A DNA stretch of 64,000 nucleotides, from assembly GCA_050008575.1 (NCBI GenBank), contig JBEKMJ010000022.1, positions 59,051 to 123,050 on the forward strand, given 5' to 3'. The DNA is from Bog-159 sp050008575. Its GTDB lineage: Bacteria; Acidobacteriota; Terriglobia; Bryobacterales; Bryobacteraceae. Below are positions 8,381 to 16,557 of this stretch, piece after piece; within the stretch, counting starts at the first letter, position 1; each line of letters begins with the position of its first letter. The notes under the pieces are model-generated. The model was not told the origin of the DNA. It made no database searches and saw only the letters and a program-made list of their open reading frames with translations. The position numbers and the translations under genes were made by a program.

Positions 8381-9742
8381 GTGGCTACTGGTTTAAACGG
8401 ATCGCTAACGAAGAACGGTGAGAAGGAAGCGGGCTGGGTCAGCCGGCTATTCACGCAGGATCGCGCCGCCCTGGAACACCAGGAGCTGAAATTCGCGTTG
8501 CACCGCAAGCTGCTCGACCGCATCAATTTGGAAGCGCTGGCGACCCTGGGTGGAGAGCGGGTGCGCACGGAAGTGCGCGGCGCGGTAGCCAAGCTGCTCG
8601 AGGAAGAAAAGACACCGCTCAGTCTGCTGGAAAAAGAGCGGGTGGTGGAAGAGGTTCTGGACGAGGTCTTCGGGCTGGGCCCGCTGGAGCCCTTGCTGCA
8701 GGATCCCACGGTCTCGGACATCCTGGTAACCACGCCGCGTCTGGTTTACGTGGAGCGCAACGGCAAGCTGTTCCGCACGCCGGTGGAGTTCAAGGACAAC
8801 GCGCACCTGTTGCGCATCATCGAGAAGGTGGTATCGAGAGTGGGGCGGCGCGTGGACGAGTCTTCGCCCCTGGTGGATGCCCGGCTGCCGGACGGCTCGC
8901 GCGTGAATGCGGCCATTCCGCCGGTGGCGGTGGACGGACCGCTGCTTTCCATCCGCCGGTTCGGCAAGAGCCTGATGCACGGCAAGGATCTGGTGACGCG
9001 GATGACGCTCACCGACGGCATGCTGGAGATGCTGCGGGCGGCCGTGCGGGCGCGGCTGAACATTCTGATCTGCGGCGGCACGGGCGCCGGAAAAACCACG
9101 CTGCTGAACGTGCTTTCGAGCTACATCCCGGAAGACGAGCGCATCGTGACCATCGAAGACGCCGCCGAGCTGCGTTTGCAGCAGACGCACGTGGCGCGCA
9201 TGGAAACGCGGCCGGCCAACGTGGAAGGCGAGGGCGCGATTAAAATTCGCGACCTGGTGATCAACTCCCTCCGCATGCGCCCCGACCGCATCATCGTCGG
9301 TGAGTGCCGCGGCGAGGAAGCGCTGGACATGCTTCAGGCCATGAACACGGGCCACGATGGCTCGCTGACCACGGTGCACTCCAACAACCCGCGGGACGCC
9401 ATGTCGCGCCTGGAGGTGATGGTGGGGATGGGCAACTCCAACATGGGCGTGCGCGCCATCCGCCAGCAGATATCCGCGGCCATCGACCTGGTCGTGCAGG
9501 TTTCGCGTTTCAGCGATGGCACCCGCCGCGTAACGCACATCACCGAGGTGACCGGCATGGAAGTGGACACCATCACGTTGCAGGATATTTTTCTATTCGA
9601 AAAGACGGGCGTGGCCGAAGACGGCCACGTGACCGGCCGTTTCCGCGCCACCGGCATCCGCCCGCGCGCTTACGAGCGGATCAAGGCGTGCGGCATTCAA
9701 CTGCCGGCCTCGTTGTTCCAGACCGTGGTGGAGATCAATTAG
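8381..9742 (+). CDS. cpaF: Tad pilus secretion ATPase CpaF/TadA
   Basis: The 453-aa protein is a type II/IV secretion ATPase. An N-terminal helical domain is followed by the nucleotide-binding fold with Walker A CGGTGAGKTT at residues 231-240, an Asp box (RIVTIEDAAEL), Walker B (RPDRIIVGECRGEEA) and a His box (NTGHDGSLTTVHSNNP). It powers Flp assembly at the inner membrane. The start is GTG at 8381; upstream GGAG lies about 11 nt away. TadB follows after 3 nt. Confidence 0.95.
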   Translation: MATGLNGSLTKNGEKEAGWVSRLFTQDRAALEHQELKFALHRKLLDRINLEALATLGGERVRTEVRGAVAKLLEEEKTPLSLLEKERVVEEVLDEVFGLGPLEPLLQDPTVSDILVTTPRLVYVERNGKLFRTPVEFKDNAHLLRIIEKVVSRVGRRVDESSPLVDARLPDGSRVNAAIPPVAVDGPLLSIRRFGKSLMHGKDLVTRMTLTDGMLEMLRAAVRARLNILICGGTGAGKTTLLNVLSSYIPEDERIVTIEDAAELRLQQTHVARMETRPANVEGEGAIKIRDLVINSLRMRPDRIIVGECRGEEALDMLQAMNTGHDGSLTTVHSNNPRDAMSRLEVMVGMGNSNMGVRAIRQQISAAIDLVVQVSRFSDGTRRVTHITEVTGMEVDTITLQDIFLFEKTGVAEDGHVTGRFRATGIRPRAYERIKACGIQLPASLFQTVVEIN

Positions 9743-9745
9743 CCT

Positions 9746-10714
9746 ATGACGCTCATGCTGGCAGGCATTTTTCTTCTGGTCTTCGCGCTGATCATGGCGA
9801 TTGCCGTATTCGGCTTTCTGTATCGCCAGCAGCACCGCCAGAAGGTCGTGAAGGACATGCTCCAAACCGTCGCGGGCAACCGCCCGATGCCGGTAACCAA
9901 GCTGCTGAAGGACCTGGCGCCGGAGGTTTCCGGCTTCTCGAAGCTGCTGCGTTCTTTGAATCTCGCCAACCATCTGCAAAGCTCCATCAAGCAAGCCGGG
10001 CTCGCCTGGACGCCCTCGACTCTGTTCATGGCGACGGTGGGAGCGGCGGTGCCCGGGTTTCTGCTGGGGCTGCGGTTTCCGCTGCTCATCAATGAGGTGC
10101 TGAGCTGCCTGACGATGGCGCTGGCCACGGCTTGCCTGCCCTACATGTACGTGCGGGTCAAGCGCAACAAGCGCATGGCCACGTTGGAGGAGCAATTCCC
10201 GGAAGCGCTGGACTTCATGGCCCGCTCGGTGCGCGCCGGGCATGCCTTCATGATCAGCCTCTCGATGGTGGGCGAGCACGTGCCGGAACCGTTGTCGACG
10301 GAGCTGGTGACGGTCTTCAACGAAATCAACCTGGGCGCCCCGATGGCGACGGCGCTGGATAATCTCACCACCCGCGTGCCGTTGCTCGATTTCAGGTTCT
10401 TTACCTCCACGGTGATGCTGCAGCGCCAAACGGGAGGCAATTTGAACGAAATTCTGGGCCGCCTTTCGCATGTCATCCGGGAGCGCTTCCAGTTGAAAGG
10501 CGCGGTGAAAGCGGCCAGCGCGCACGGCAGGCTGACGGGCCTGATCCTGACCATCCTGCCCGTGGTTACGGCTATGCTCCTGTTAGCCGTGGCGCCCGGC
10601 TATCTGCAAGGCATGGCGAAGGACCCGGATGGAAAATACCTGATACTGGGCGCCGCCATCAGTGTGCTGCTGGGAAATTACTTTATCCGGCGCATCATCA
10701 AGATCAAGGTATAA
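9746..10714 (+). CDS. tadB: Flp pilus inner-membrane protein TadB
   Basis: The 322-aa protein has a hydrophobic N-terminus, further membrane helices near residues 90-135, a GspF/T2SS-F cytoplasmic helical domain (ARSVRAGHAFMISLSMV, then LQRQTGGNLNEIL) and two C-terminal helices. TadB and TadC form the inner-membrane platform on which the TadA ATPase acts. It is tightly packed between cpaF and tadC, 3-4 nt from each. Confidence 0.92.
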   Translation: MTLMLAGIFLLVFALIMAIAVFGFLYRQQHRQKVVKDMLQTVAGNRPMPVTKLLKDLAPEVSGFSKLLRSLNLANHLQSSIKQAGLAWTPSTLFMATVGAAVPGFLLGLRFPLLINEVLSCLTMALATACLPYMYVRVKRNKRMATLEEQFPEALDFMARSVRAGHAFMISLSMVGEHVPEPLSTELVTVFNEINLGAPMATALDNLTTRVPLLDFRFFTSTVMLQRQTGGNLNEILGRLSHVIRERFQLKGAVKAASAHGRLTGLILTILPVVTAMLLLAVAPGYLQGMAKDPDGKYLILGAAISVLLGNYFIRRIIKIKV

Positions 10715-10718
10715 AACG

Positions 10719-11651
10719 ATGCCCATTTTTGTGATCATCGCGTTCTTCATGGTGCTGATGGTGGCCATCGCGGCCTTCGGCTATCAGCGCTACGCGCGGC
10801 CCGGCCAGGTGTACGAGCAGCTCGGCGAGCCGGTGATCGAAGCGCCCACGGCCGGAATGCCGCAAGACCCCGAGGTGCACAAGGCCCGCGAGTATAAGAT
10901 CATCCAGAAGGTCGGCGAATTGATGCCGGTATCTTCCGACGACAGCTCGATGACCAAGACCATGCTCACGCATGCCGGTTACCGTTCGGACAACGCCGTG
11001 AAAATCTATTACGGCATCCGGCTGTTGAGCACGGTCTCGATGGGATTAGTGGGTCTGGCGCTGCGCAACTCGCTGAGCGCCAATCCGTCGCTGCACATCG
11101 TCTTTCCGGCGGCCATGGCGCTGGGCGGGTTTATTGCGCCGAATTTCATGCTGGAAAAGCGGATCAAGAAACGCCTGACCACGCTGCGGCTGGCGTTGCC
11201 GGACGCTTTGGACCTGATGGTGATCGCGGTGGAAGCCGGGCTGGGACTGGACCAAGCCATCCAATACGTCGCCACCGAGCTGCGCAACGCGCACAGGGAA
11301 CTCACCGAAGAATTCACGCTGACCAATCTGGAGATCCGGGCCGGCAAGCGGCGCGCGGACGCGCTGAAGAACCTGGGCGAGCGCTCGGGAGAGCCGGAGC
11401 TGCGCAAGCTGACGGCCATCCTGATACAGAACGACCGGTTCGGCACCAGCGTGGCGGAGTCGCTGCGGCAACATTCCGATCACTTGCGCATACGCCGCCG
11501 CCAGGAAGCGGAAGAGCGCGCGGCGAAGGTGGGCGTCAAGCTGGTTTTTCCCATCTTCTTCTTCATCCTGCCTGCCATGATGCTGGTGTGCGCCGGGCCG
11601 GGCGTGCTGGGAGTCGTAAAGTATCTGTTGCCGCTGATGAAGGGCTTCTAA
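10719..11651 (+). CDS. tadC: Flp pilus inner-membrane protein TadC
   Basis: The 310-aa protein starts with a membrane helix (MPIFVIIAFFMVLMVAIAAF). It has a central T2SS-F domain (LPDALDLMVIAVEAGLGLDQAI) and a hydrophobic C-terminus. The ATG at 10719 is chosen over an upstream start overlapping tadB, because AAGG precedes it and the first helix begins there. It is the partner of TadB. The gene is followed by a 32-aa membrane peptide and then the operon terminator. Confidence 0.9.
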   Translation: MPIFVIIAFFMVLMVAIAAFGYQRYARPGQVYEQLGEPVIEAPTAGMPQDPEVHKAREYKIIQKVGELMPVSSDDSSMTKTMLTHAGYRSDNAVKIYYGIRLLSTVSMGLVGLALRNSLSANPSLHIVFPAAMALGGFIAPNFMLEKRIKKRLTTLRLALPDALDLMVIAVEAGLGLDQAIQYVATELRNAHRELTEEFTLTNLEIRAGKRRADALKNLGERSGEPELRKLTAILIQNDRFGTSVAESLRQHSDHLRIRRRQEAEERAAKVGVKLVFPIFFFILPAMMLVCAGPGVLGVVKYLLPLMKGF

Positions 11652-11718
11652 GAAGCCACTGCCGGCGGGACGAGAAGTTTGGATTTAAGAGTCACTTTAA
11701 AGGAAAGGAGAATAGGTC

Positions 11719-11817
11719 ATGAATAGCACAGTGATGCAGATTCTGATCTGGGTTGCGGCTGGTGTAGTACTGTTGCTGCTCTTGCAGCGCCGCCGGCGCC
11801 GCAAAGTATTGCGGTAG
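11719..11817 (+). CDS. 32-aa single-helix membrane peptide at end of Tad operon
   Basis: An ATG with a strong ribosome-binding site (AAAGGAG, 8 nt upstream) opens a 32-codon frame ending in TAG at 11815. The product has one transmembrane helix (about residues 8-21, LIWVAAGVVLLLLL) and a very basic C-terminus with five consecutive Arg, predicted cytoplasmic. It is 67 nt after tadC and before the operon terminator, so it should be co-transcribed with the pilus genes. I recognise no family. It could be an assembly accessory factor. The size and ribosome-binding site support a real gene. Confidence 0.65.
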   Translation: MNSTVMQILIWVAAGVVLLLLLQRRRRRKVLR

Positions 11818-11857
11818 TTAGTAAGTCCGTGTGTTTTGCTGGCTCGCAAGCATTCTT

Positions 11858-11897
11858 GGCGCGGGCGGCGCTTACCCGTAGCGCGCCCGCGCCTTTT
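11858..11897 (+). terminator. Rho-independent terminator of the Tad operon
   Basis: GGCGCGGGCG at 11858-11867 pairs with CGCCCGCGCC at 11884-11893, with additional GCGC pairing inside, and is followed by TTTT. It lies 40 nt after the 32-aa peptide stop and closes the operon. Confidence 0.75.
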
Positions 11898-11937
11898 AGC
11901 TGTCAGCTATTTAGCTGAAAGCTGAGTGCTGAAAGCT
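11898..11937. repeat. AGCTGAAAGCTGA-type low-complexity repeat
   Basis: Reiterated AGCTG words in direct and inverted order (AGCTGTCAGCT, then AGCTGAAAGCTGAGTGCT). A similar stretch occurs at 46320-46342 beside another gene end. It may be a third dispersed repeat type. Confidence 0.5.
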
Positions 11938-11940
11938 CTT

Positions 11941-12804
11941 ATGGACTCCGATTTGGACAACATCCGATCGGCCCAAAACCCGGATGGCGGGTGGCCGTAT
12001 CGCAAAGGAGGCTCGTGGACCGAGCCGACCGTCTACGCACTGCTGGCGCACCAGGCCGGACGGACGGCGGCTCCCCGCCACGCCGAGGCGCTCGCGTGGC
12101 TGGGCTCGGCACAACAGTCCGATGGCGGCTGGACACCCCGGCGATCGGTTGATCGGAGCACCTGGGTGACGGCCCTGGCGGCCTTGCTGCCGCCCGAAAC
12201 CATAGGCGCCGCCAGACACGCGCGCGCCGTGGAGTGGCTGCTGGGCGAACGCGGGCTGGAGTCTTCGACGATGTTGCATCTGAGCGAGTTTCTCCGTTAT
12301 GGCAGGCTGCCGGAGGGCCCCGACCTGAGCGGTTGGCCGTGGTTCCCGGGGTCGGCGGCTTGGGTGACACCGACTTGCCTGGGCCTTCTGGCGTTGAAAA
12401 AGTGCTACTGGCGGCGGCCCTCCAGCGATTTGCGGGAGCGCATCGCCGCCGCCCAGGCTTTTCTGCTTTCGCGGCGGTGCGCCGACGGCGGATGGAATCA
12501 CGGCTCCCAGCAGTCCCGCGGGTATAACTCGGATTCTTATCCCGAGACCACCGGGCAGGCTTTATTGGCGCTGGCGGGCACGGATGCCGGGAAATTGGAA
12601 GATACTTTTCTCCTTGCGCAGCGGTTTTTACGGGAGCAACGGTCCTCGGGTGGAGCCGCCTGGTTACGGCTCGGGTTGCTGGCTCACCAGCAAAGTCCGG
12701 CCGGTGCTCCCCTTTTTCAGATGCCTTGCCGCACAGTGCCGGACACCGCGCTGACGTTTCTGGCGGCGGCCGCGGAGCAGGGCTACAACGTGTTTTTGGA
12801 GTAG
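11941..12804 (+). CDS. Squalene-cyclase/prenyltransferase alpha-alpha-barrel repeat protein
   Basis: The 287-aa protein contains QW-like repeats of the terpenoid cyclase/protein prenyltransferase fold: SAQNPDGGWPY, SAQQSDGGWTP, RRCADGGWNHGS and YPETTGQALLALAG. It is about half the length of squalene-hopene cyclase and I see no DXDD catalytic motif, so it is probably not a full cyclase. It could be a sensor or scaffold. The ATG at 11941 is preferred to an upstream GTG lying within a repeat. It heads a run of same-strand genes leading into DUF362 and the membrane/PAP2 cluster. Confidence 0.7.
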   Translation: MDSDLDNIRSAQNPDGGWPYRKGGSWTEPTVYALLAHQAGRTAAPRHAEALAWLGSAQQSDGGWTPRRSVDRSTWVTALAALLPPETIGAARHARAVEWLLGERGLESSTMLHLSEFLRYGRLPEGPDLSGWPWFPGSAAWVTPTCLGLLALKKCYWRRPSSDLRERIAAAQAFLLSRRCADGGWNHGSQQSRGYNSDSYPETTGQALLALAGTDAGKLEDTFLLAQRFLREQRSSGGAAWLRLGLLAHQQSPAGAPLFQMPCRTVPDTALTFLAAAAEQGYNVFLE

Positions 12805-12821
12805 CGGGGCGAGCATCGCTC

Positions 12822-12860
12822 GCCGTGGCTGGTGGTTAGTGGGCTGGTGACTGGTGGTTG
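12822..12860. repeat. GCTGGTG-rich low-complexity repeat (second copy)
   Basis: GGCTGGTGGTTAGTGGGCTG and the following CTGGTGACTGGTGGTTG reiterate the motif seen at 4561-4625. It lies immediately upstream of the DUF362 start, so it forms part of that gene's 5' leader. Confidence 0.55.
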
Positions 12861-12862
12861 CA

Positions 12863-13813
12863 ATGAGACGGCGCGACTTTTTACTTGGATCCGCGGCACT
12901 TGGCCTGGCGGGCTGCAGCCGCACGGCCGCGCCGCGTCCTCCTGCGCGGGTCCACGTCACACGCGCCGCGGACTACTCCCAGGATCTCTACGGCACCATG
13001 CGCCGCGTATTGGCCGAGCATAAGCTCCGGGTCCGCGGCCGCCGCGTGGTGTTGAAGCCCAACCTGGTGGAGTTCGAGCCGGAAAGCGCCATCAACACAC
13101 ATCCCCTGCTGGTGCACGCCACGCTCGAAGCGTTCCGCGGATTGGGCGCGTCGGTGGCCATTGCGGAAGGACCCGGCCATCGCCGGAGCACGCTGGATCT
13201 GGCCGACGCCGCCGGATACTTCCACACCATTCCCGATTTCGAAGACCTCTTTACCGACTTGAATCTGGATGAAGTCTCGCGCGTCGGGCTGCCGCATCCG
13301 GTATCCCATCTGCGCTCGCTCTACCTGCCGCACACGGTGCTCACGAGCGACCTGCTGGTTTCCATGCCCAAGATGAAGACCCACCATTGGACCGGCGCCA
13401 CTCTGTCGATGAAGAACCTGTTCGGCATCGTTCCCGGCGGAGTCTACGGGTGGCCCAAGAATATCCTGCACTGGGCCGGCATCCACCAAAGCATCGCCGA
13501 CCTGCACTCGCTGTTTCCCAAGCATTTCGCGATTGTGGATGGGATCGTGGGGATGGACGGGAACGGACCGATTCAGGGGCGGCCCAAGCCGGCCGGCGTG
13601 ATCGTATCCGGGCACGATCCCGTAGCGGTGGACGCCACCTGCTGCCGGATTATGCAGATCGAGCCGTCGCGCATCGAGTACCTTACTTTGGCGGGGGGCT
13701 TAGAAGGAATAGCAGAGGAAAATATTCAACAAATAGGAGAAAAGCCCGATTCCGTGGAAACGCGGTTTGAATTGATAATGGAGTTGCGGGACTTGCGGAG
13801 GGAGCGCGCGTGA
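12863..13813 (+). CDS. DUF362 family protein with Tat signal and possible lipobox
   Basis: The 316-aa product begins MRRRDFLLGSAALGLAGC, a twin-arginine signal (RRRDF) running into a lipobox-like LAGC. It is therefore probably exported folded and may be lipid-anchored. The body is a DUF362 domain (VVLKPNLVEFEP; MPKMKTHHWTGATLSMKNLFG; GHDPVAVDATCCRIM), a family often linked to Fe-S proteins or membrane-linked metabolism, with unknown reaction. The ATG at 12863 places the RR motif at the N-terminus. The stop overlaps the next start by 4 nt (GTGA), indicating coupling. Confidence 0.82.
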   Translation: MRRRDFLLGSAALGLAGCSRTAAPRPPARVHVTRAADYSQDLYGTMRRVLAEHKLRVRGRRVVLKPNLVEFEPESAINTHPLLVHATLEAFRGLGASVAIAEGPGHRRSTLDLADAAGYFHTIPDFEDLFTDLNLDEVSRVGLPHPVSHLRSLYLPHTVLTSDLLVSMPKMKTHHWTGATLSMKNLFGIVPGGVYGWPKNILHWAGIHQSIADLHSLFPKHFAIVDGIVGMDGNGPIQGRPKPAGVIVSGHDPVAVDATCCRIMQIEPSRIEYLTLAGGLEGIAEENIQQIGEKPDSVETRFELIMELRDLRRERA

Positions 13814-15291
13814 CGGAAAAGAATGCCGGTGTCCCGAAGCGTCGGGGCACGGCACGCACGGGTGCATGCGCCACGGGCCTCTCCCTGCTGTTACTCGTAC
13901 CCTGTTTCTGGCAGCCGCAGATCCAGGCGGGCGATCTCTCCAGTCACCTTTACAACGCCTGGCTGGCGCAATTGATCGAACACGGGCAAGCGCCGGGGCT
14001 GACCCTGGCCCGCCAATCCAATAACGTTTTATTCGATTTGATGTTGGGCGGCCTGATGCGCGTTTGGGGCGCCGCGGCGGCGCAACGCGTGGCGGTGTCC
14101 ATCGCGGTGCTGGTGTTCTTTTGGGGCGCGTTTGCCTTCGTATGGTCCAGGTCGCGGTCGCGCCAGGCGCCCTGGCAATTGGCGCCCTGCCTGGCGATGC
14201 TGGCCTATGGCTGGGTCTTCCACATGGGCCTGTTCAACTTCTACATCTCCCTGGGCGTGTGCTTTGGGGCGATGGCGCTATGGCAACGCAAGGCACGCTG
14301 GGCCGTGGCAGTGGCGGTCTTGCTATTTGGGACCGCGTACGTGGCGCATGCGCTGCCCGTGGCGTGGGCGGTAGGAGTGCTGGTTTATGGGCGGGTCGCA
14401 CAGGCGATGGCGCCGCGGCGGCGGGCTTGGCTAATGATCGGCGCGCTGGCGGTATTGGCGCTGACGGGATTCCTGGTGGGCGCGTTCTTTCCGACGCGCC
14501 GCGGTGCGGACCAGTTCATGGCCATGACCGGGGCGGACCAGTTTTGGATTTACGGAAGGTACTACATCGGCATAGCTATGGCCGTTTTGGGAGCCTGGGC
14601 GGTGTGCTTTCAGCACCTGCTGAATACCCGCGGCGCAACGCGCACTCTGCTGGATGTCCGCTTTCAACTCTGCGCCTTGAGCGCGGCTGCGCTGGTGCTA
14701 CTGCCGGGCGGAGCGCTGCTGCCGGGCTTTCGCTCGGGTCTCGACTTTGTGGCCGAACGCATGTCGCTGGCGGGCGCGGTGCTGTTCTGCGCGCTGGTGG
14801 CTTCGGTACGGCTGCCAAGAGCGCTGGTGGGCGCCATGGCCGCCATCGCGGCCGTGTTCTTCGGGCTTTCGTACCATGATGAACGGGCGCTGAACCAGGT
14901 GGAAACCGAAATGGCGCGGGCGGTGGCACAACTGCCGCCGGGCCAGCGTGTGGTAAGCGAAGTGGCCGCCCAGGAGAGCCGCATCCGGTCCCTGGACCAC
15001 GTCGTCGACCGCGTCTGCCTGGGCCGGTGTTTCAGCTACGCCAACTACGAGCCCTCGACGGCGCAGTTCCGCGTGCGCGCGGACCATGATAACCCTTTCG
15101 TGGTGTCGAACTACAGCGAGTCTTATCATATTCAGACGGGCGGGTATGTGGTGAAAGCGCGGGATCTGCCGTTGTACCGGATCGACTTGTGCGCGCCTAC
15201 CAGCCGGCGGATCTGTGTCTCGCCTCTGCGGGCCGGCGCCACGCTGCGCAACACGGACCTGCGGTTGGCGCCGGTTTTTGGAGGAGGATAA
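13810..15291 (+). CDS. Large polytopic membrane protein, paralogue A
   Basis: The 493-aa protein has about ten transmembrane segments and a C-terminal soluble domain. Signature segments shared with the paralogue at 17807 include DLSSHLYNAWLAQLIE, CLAMLAYGWVFHMGLFNFY, CFSYANYEP and a terminal YRIDLC. The fold resembles multi-span lipid-linked glycosyltransferases, but no catalytic motif is certain. The GTG start overlaps the DUF362 stop. A 60-aa one-helix peptide follows 4 nt later, then a PAP2 gene. I recognise it only as an acidobacterial-type hypothetical. Confidence 0.75.
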   Translation: MTEKNAGVPKRRGTARTGACATGLSLLLLVPCFWQPQIQAGDLSSHLYNAWLAQLIEHGQAPGLTLARQSNNVLFDLMLGGLMRVWGAAAAQRVAVSIAVLVFFWGAFAFVWSRSRSRQAPWQLAPCLAMLAYGWVFHMGLFNFYISLGVCFGAMALWQRKARWAVAVAVLLFGTAYVAHALPVAWAVGVLVYGRVAQAMAPRRRAWLMIGALAVLALTGFLVGAFFPTRRGADQFMAMTGADQFWIYGRYYIGIAMAVLGAWAVCFQHLLNTRGATRTLLDVRFQLCALSAAALVLLPGGALLPGFRSGLDFVAERMSLAGAVLFCALVASVRLPRALVGAMAAIAAVFFGLSYHDERALNQVETEMARAVAQLPPGQRVVSEVAAQESRIRSLDHVVDRVCLGRCFSYANYEPSTAQFRVRADHDNPFVVSNYSESYHIQTGGYVVKARDLPLYRIDLCAPTSRRICVSPLRAGATLRNTDLRLAPVFGGG

Positions 15292-15295
15292 CATT

Positions 15296-15478
15296 ATGCC
15301 CGATGGAAGCATGGCCGAGTGCGCCGTGGAGTGCGCGCTACCCGGCGTCGAGATGGAAATGAAAAACCGGGAGACGGCCGTGCGCTTGAAATCGATTCCG
15401 TGGACGCGCGTGATTGTGGATGCGCTGCTGCTGTTGGGTTTGTTGGCGGTTTCGTCCAGCGTGCTGCTGCAGCGGTAA
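15296..15478 (+). CDS. 60-aa one-helix membrane peptide, copy A
   Basis: GGAGGA immediately precedes the ATG at 15296, giving a much better start than upstream codons inside the previous gene. The product has a soluble, Cys-containing N-terminus (MPDGSMAECAVECALPG) and one transmembrane helix after the motif RLKSIPWTRVIVD. Its last 32 residues match the 34-aa peptide at 16421 (about 17 identical positions by eye). The two copies each precede a PAP2 gene, so the peptide may be a PAP2 partner. This role is inferred from synteny only. Confidence 0.75.
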   Translation: MPDGSMAECAVECALPGVEMEMKNRETAVRLKSIPWTRVIVDALLLLGLLAVSSSVLLQR

Positions 15479-15490
15479 GGCGGGTCCCGC

Positions 15491-16411
15491 ATGCCCCCGG
15501 CGCTCCAAATCCTGCTGGCCTGCTGGTTCCTCGCCATAAGTGTGCAGGCTATCCGCAAGCGGGATGCCCGGCTGTGGCAGATCCTGGTAGTCGGCGTGGT
15601 TTGTGTCCTGGGCGTGGGCTGCGTGGGCGTAGCGCTGCAGATTGCCGCCCGGCACACCGCGAAGTACGACCTGTGGCTCTATACCGCGGACACCGCGCTC
15701 GGATCGCCAGCCTTCGCGATGGCCCGGCTGCTGCGCCCGACGGCGCTTTTTCGGGTGCTGGTGGTGGTGTATGAGGCGATGCCGATGGCCATATTGCTGG
15801 TCTACGCGGCACATCTGCTCCGCGATGGGACGCCGCAGCGGGTGCTGGCCGCTTTCGCCCTGAACTTCGGCGCCGGCTACTGCCTGTATCTGCTGCTCCC
15901 TGCGTGCGGTCCGGAGTACGCGTTCGCCGGTTTTCCCGCCGTACGGCCGGGTATGCCCGCGTTGCACACGCTGCAGGTCCTGGCTCCGCCCAATTGCATG
16001 CCGTCGCTGCACACATCCACGGCGCTGCTGGCGTGTTGGTTCTGCGGCCGGTGGCGGCTCGCGCGGTGGACCGCACGGCTGAACCTGCTGCTGACCGTAC
16101 TGGCGACGTTGGCCACGGGCGAACACTATCTGGTCGACCTGGTGGTGGCAGCGCCCTTCACGGCGTTCGTGTATGGCGTGGCTCAACGCGCCTACATCCC
16201 AGCGGCGGCATGGCTGGCTTTGGTGCTGGCGTGGTGCGGCGCGCTGCGGTTTGGGGTGGTGTGGATCACGGAAGCTCCACCCGTCTTCCTCTGCATTTGT
16301 GTTGTGTCGGTGGCTGCGGCGTGGTGGCTCGGTGCGCGCATGGGCGCCACCGCGACGCGACGGTTCACTAACCAAATGGAGTATAACGCCGCGGTGCGAA
16401 CACCCGCATAA
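15491..16411 (+). CDS. PAP2 superfamily membrane phosphatase, copy A
   Basis: The 306-aa polytopic protein carries the PAP2 core motifs NCMPSLHTS (about residue 175) and GEHYLVDLVVAAP (about 210). These correspond to the PSGH and SRxxxxxHxxxD elements of lipid phosphate phosphatases or inositolphosphotransferases (PAP2_3/Aur1-like). It probably acts on a lipid phosphate or lipid-linked head group at the membrane. It starts 12 nt after the small peptide A. Its paralogue is at 16558. Confidence 0.83.
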   Translation: MPPALQILLACWFLAISVQAIRKRDARLWQILVVGVVCVLGVGCVGVALQIAARHTAKYDLWLYTADTALGSPAFAMARLLRPTALFRVLVVVYEAMPMAILLVYAAHLLRDGTPQRVLAAFALNFGAGYCLYLLLPACGPEYAFAGFPAVRPGMPALHTLQVLAPPNCMPSLHTSTALLACWFCGRWRLARWTARLNLLLTVLATLATGEHYLVDLVVAAPFTAFVYGVAQRAYIPAAAWLALVLAWCGALRFGVVWITEAPPVFLCICVVSVAAAWWLGARMGATATRRFTNQMEYNAAVRTPA

Positions 16412-16420
16412 TAAAGCGAT

Positions 16421-16525
16421 ATGATCTTGCGCTTGAAAGCCGTGCCGTGGGCGCGCCTCATCGTCGACACGCTGCTGGTGGCGAGCCTGCTGCTGGCCTC
16501 CTCCAGCCTCATTTCGGTCCGCTAG
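16421..16525 (+). CDS. 34-aa one-helix membrane peptide, copy B
   Basis: The frame MILRLKAVPWARLIVDTL continues as a single helix to ISVR and stops with TAG at 16523. It matches the C-terminal half of the 60-aa peptide at 15296: RLKxxPWxRxIVDxLL, then SSS and a final R. It starts 9 nt after the PAP2-A stop and is followed 32 nt later by PAP2-B. No strong ribosome-binding site is visible. Conservation with copy A is the main evidence that it is real. Confidence 0.68.
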   Translation: MILRLKAVPWARLIVDTLLVASLLLASSSLISVR

Positions 16526-16557
16526 CGCCGGGAGCCGGTTCCGCCGATAGTCTGTGA

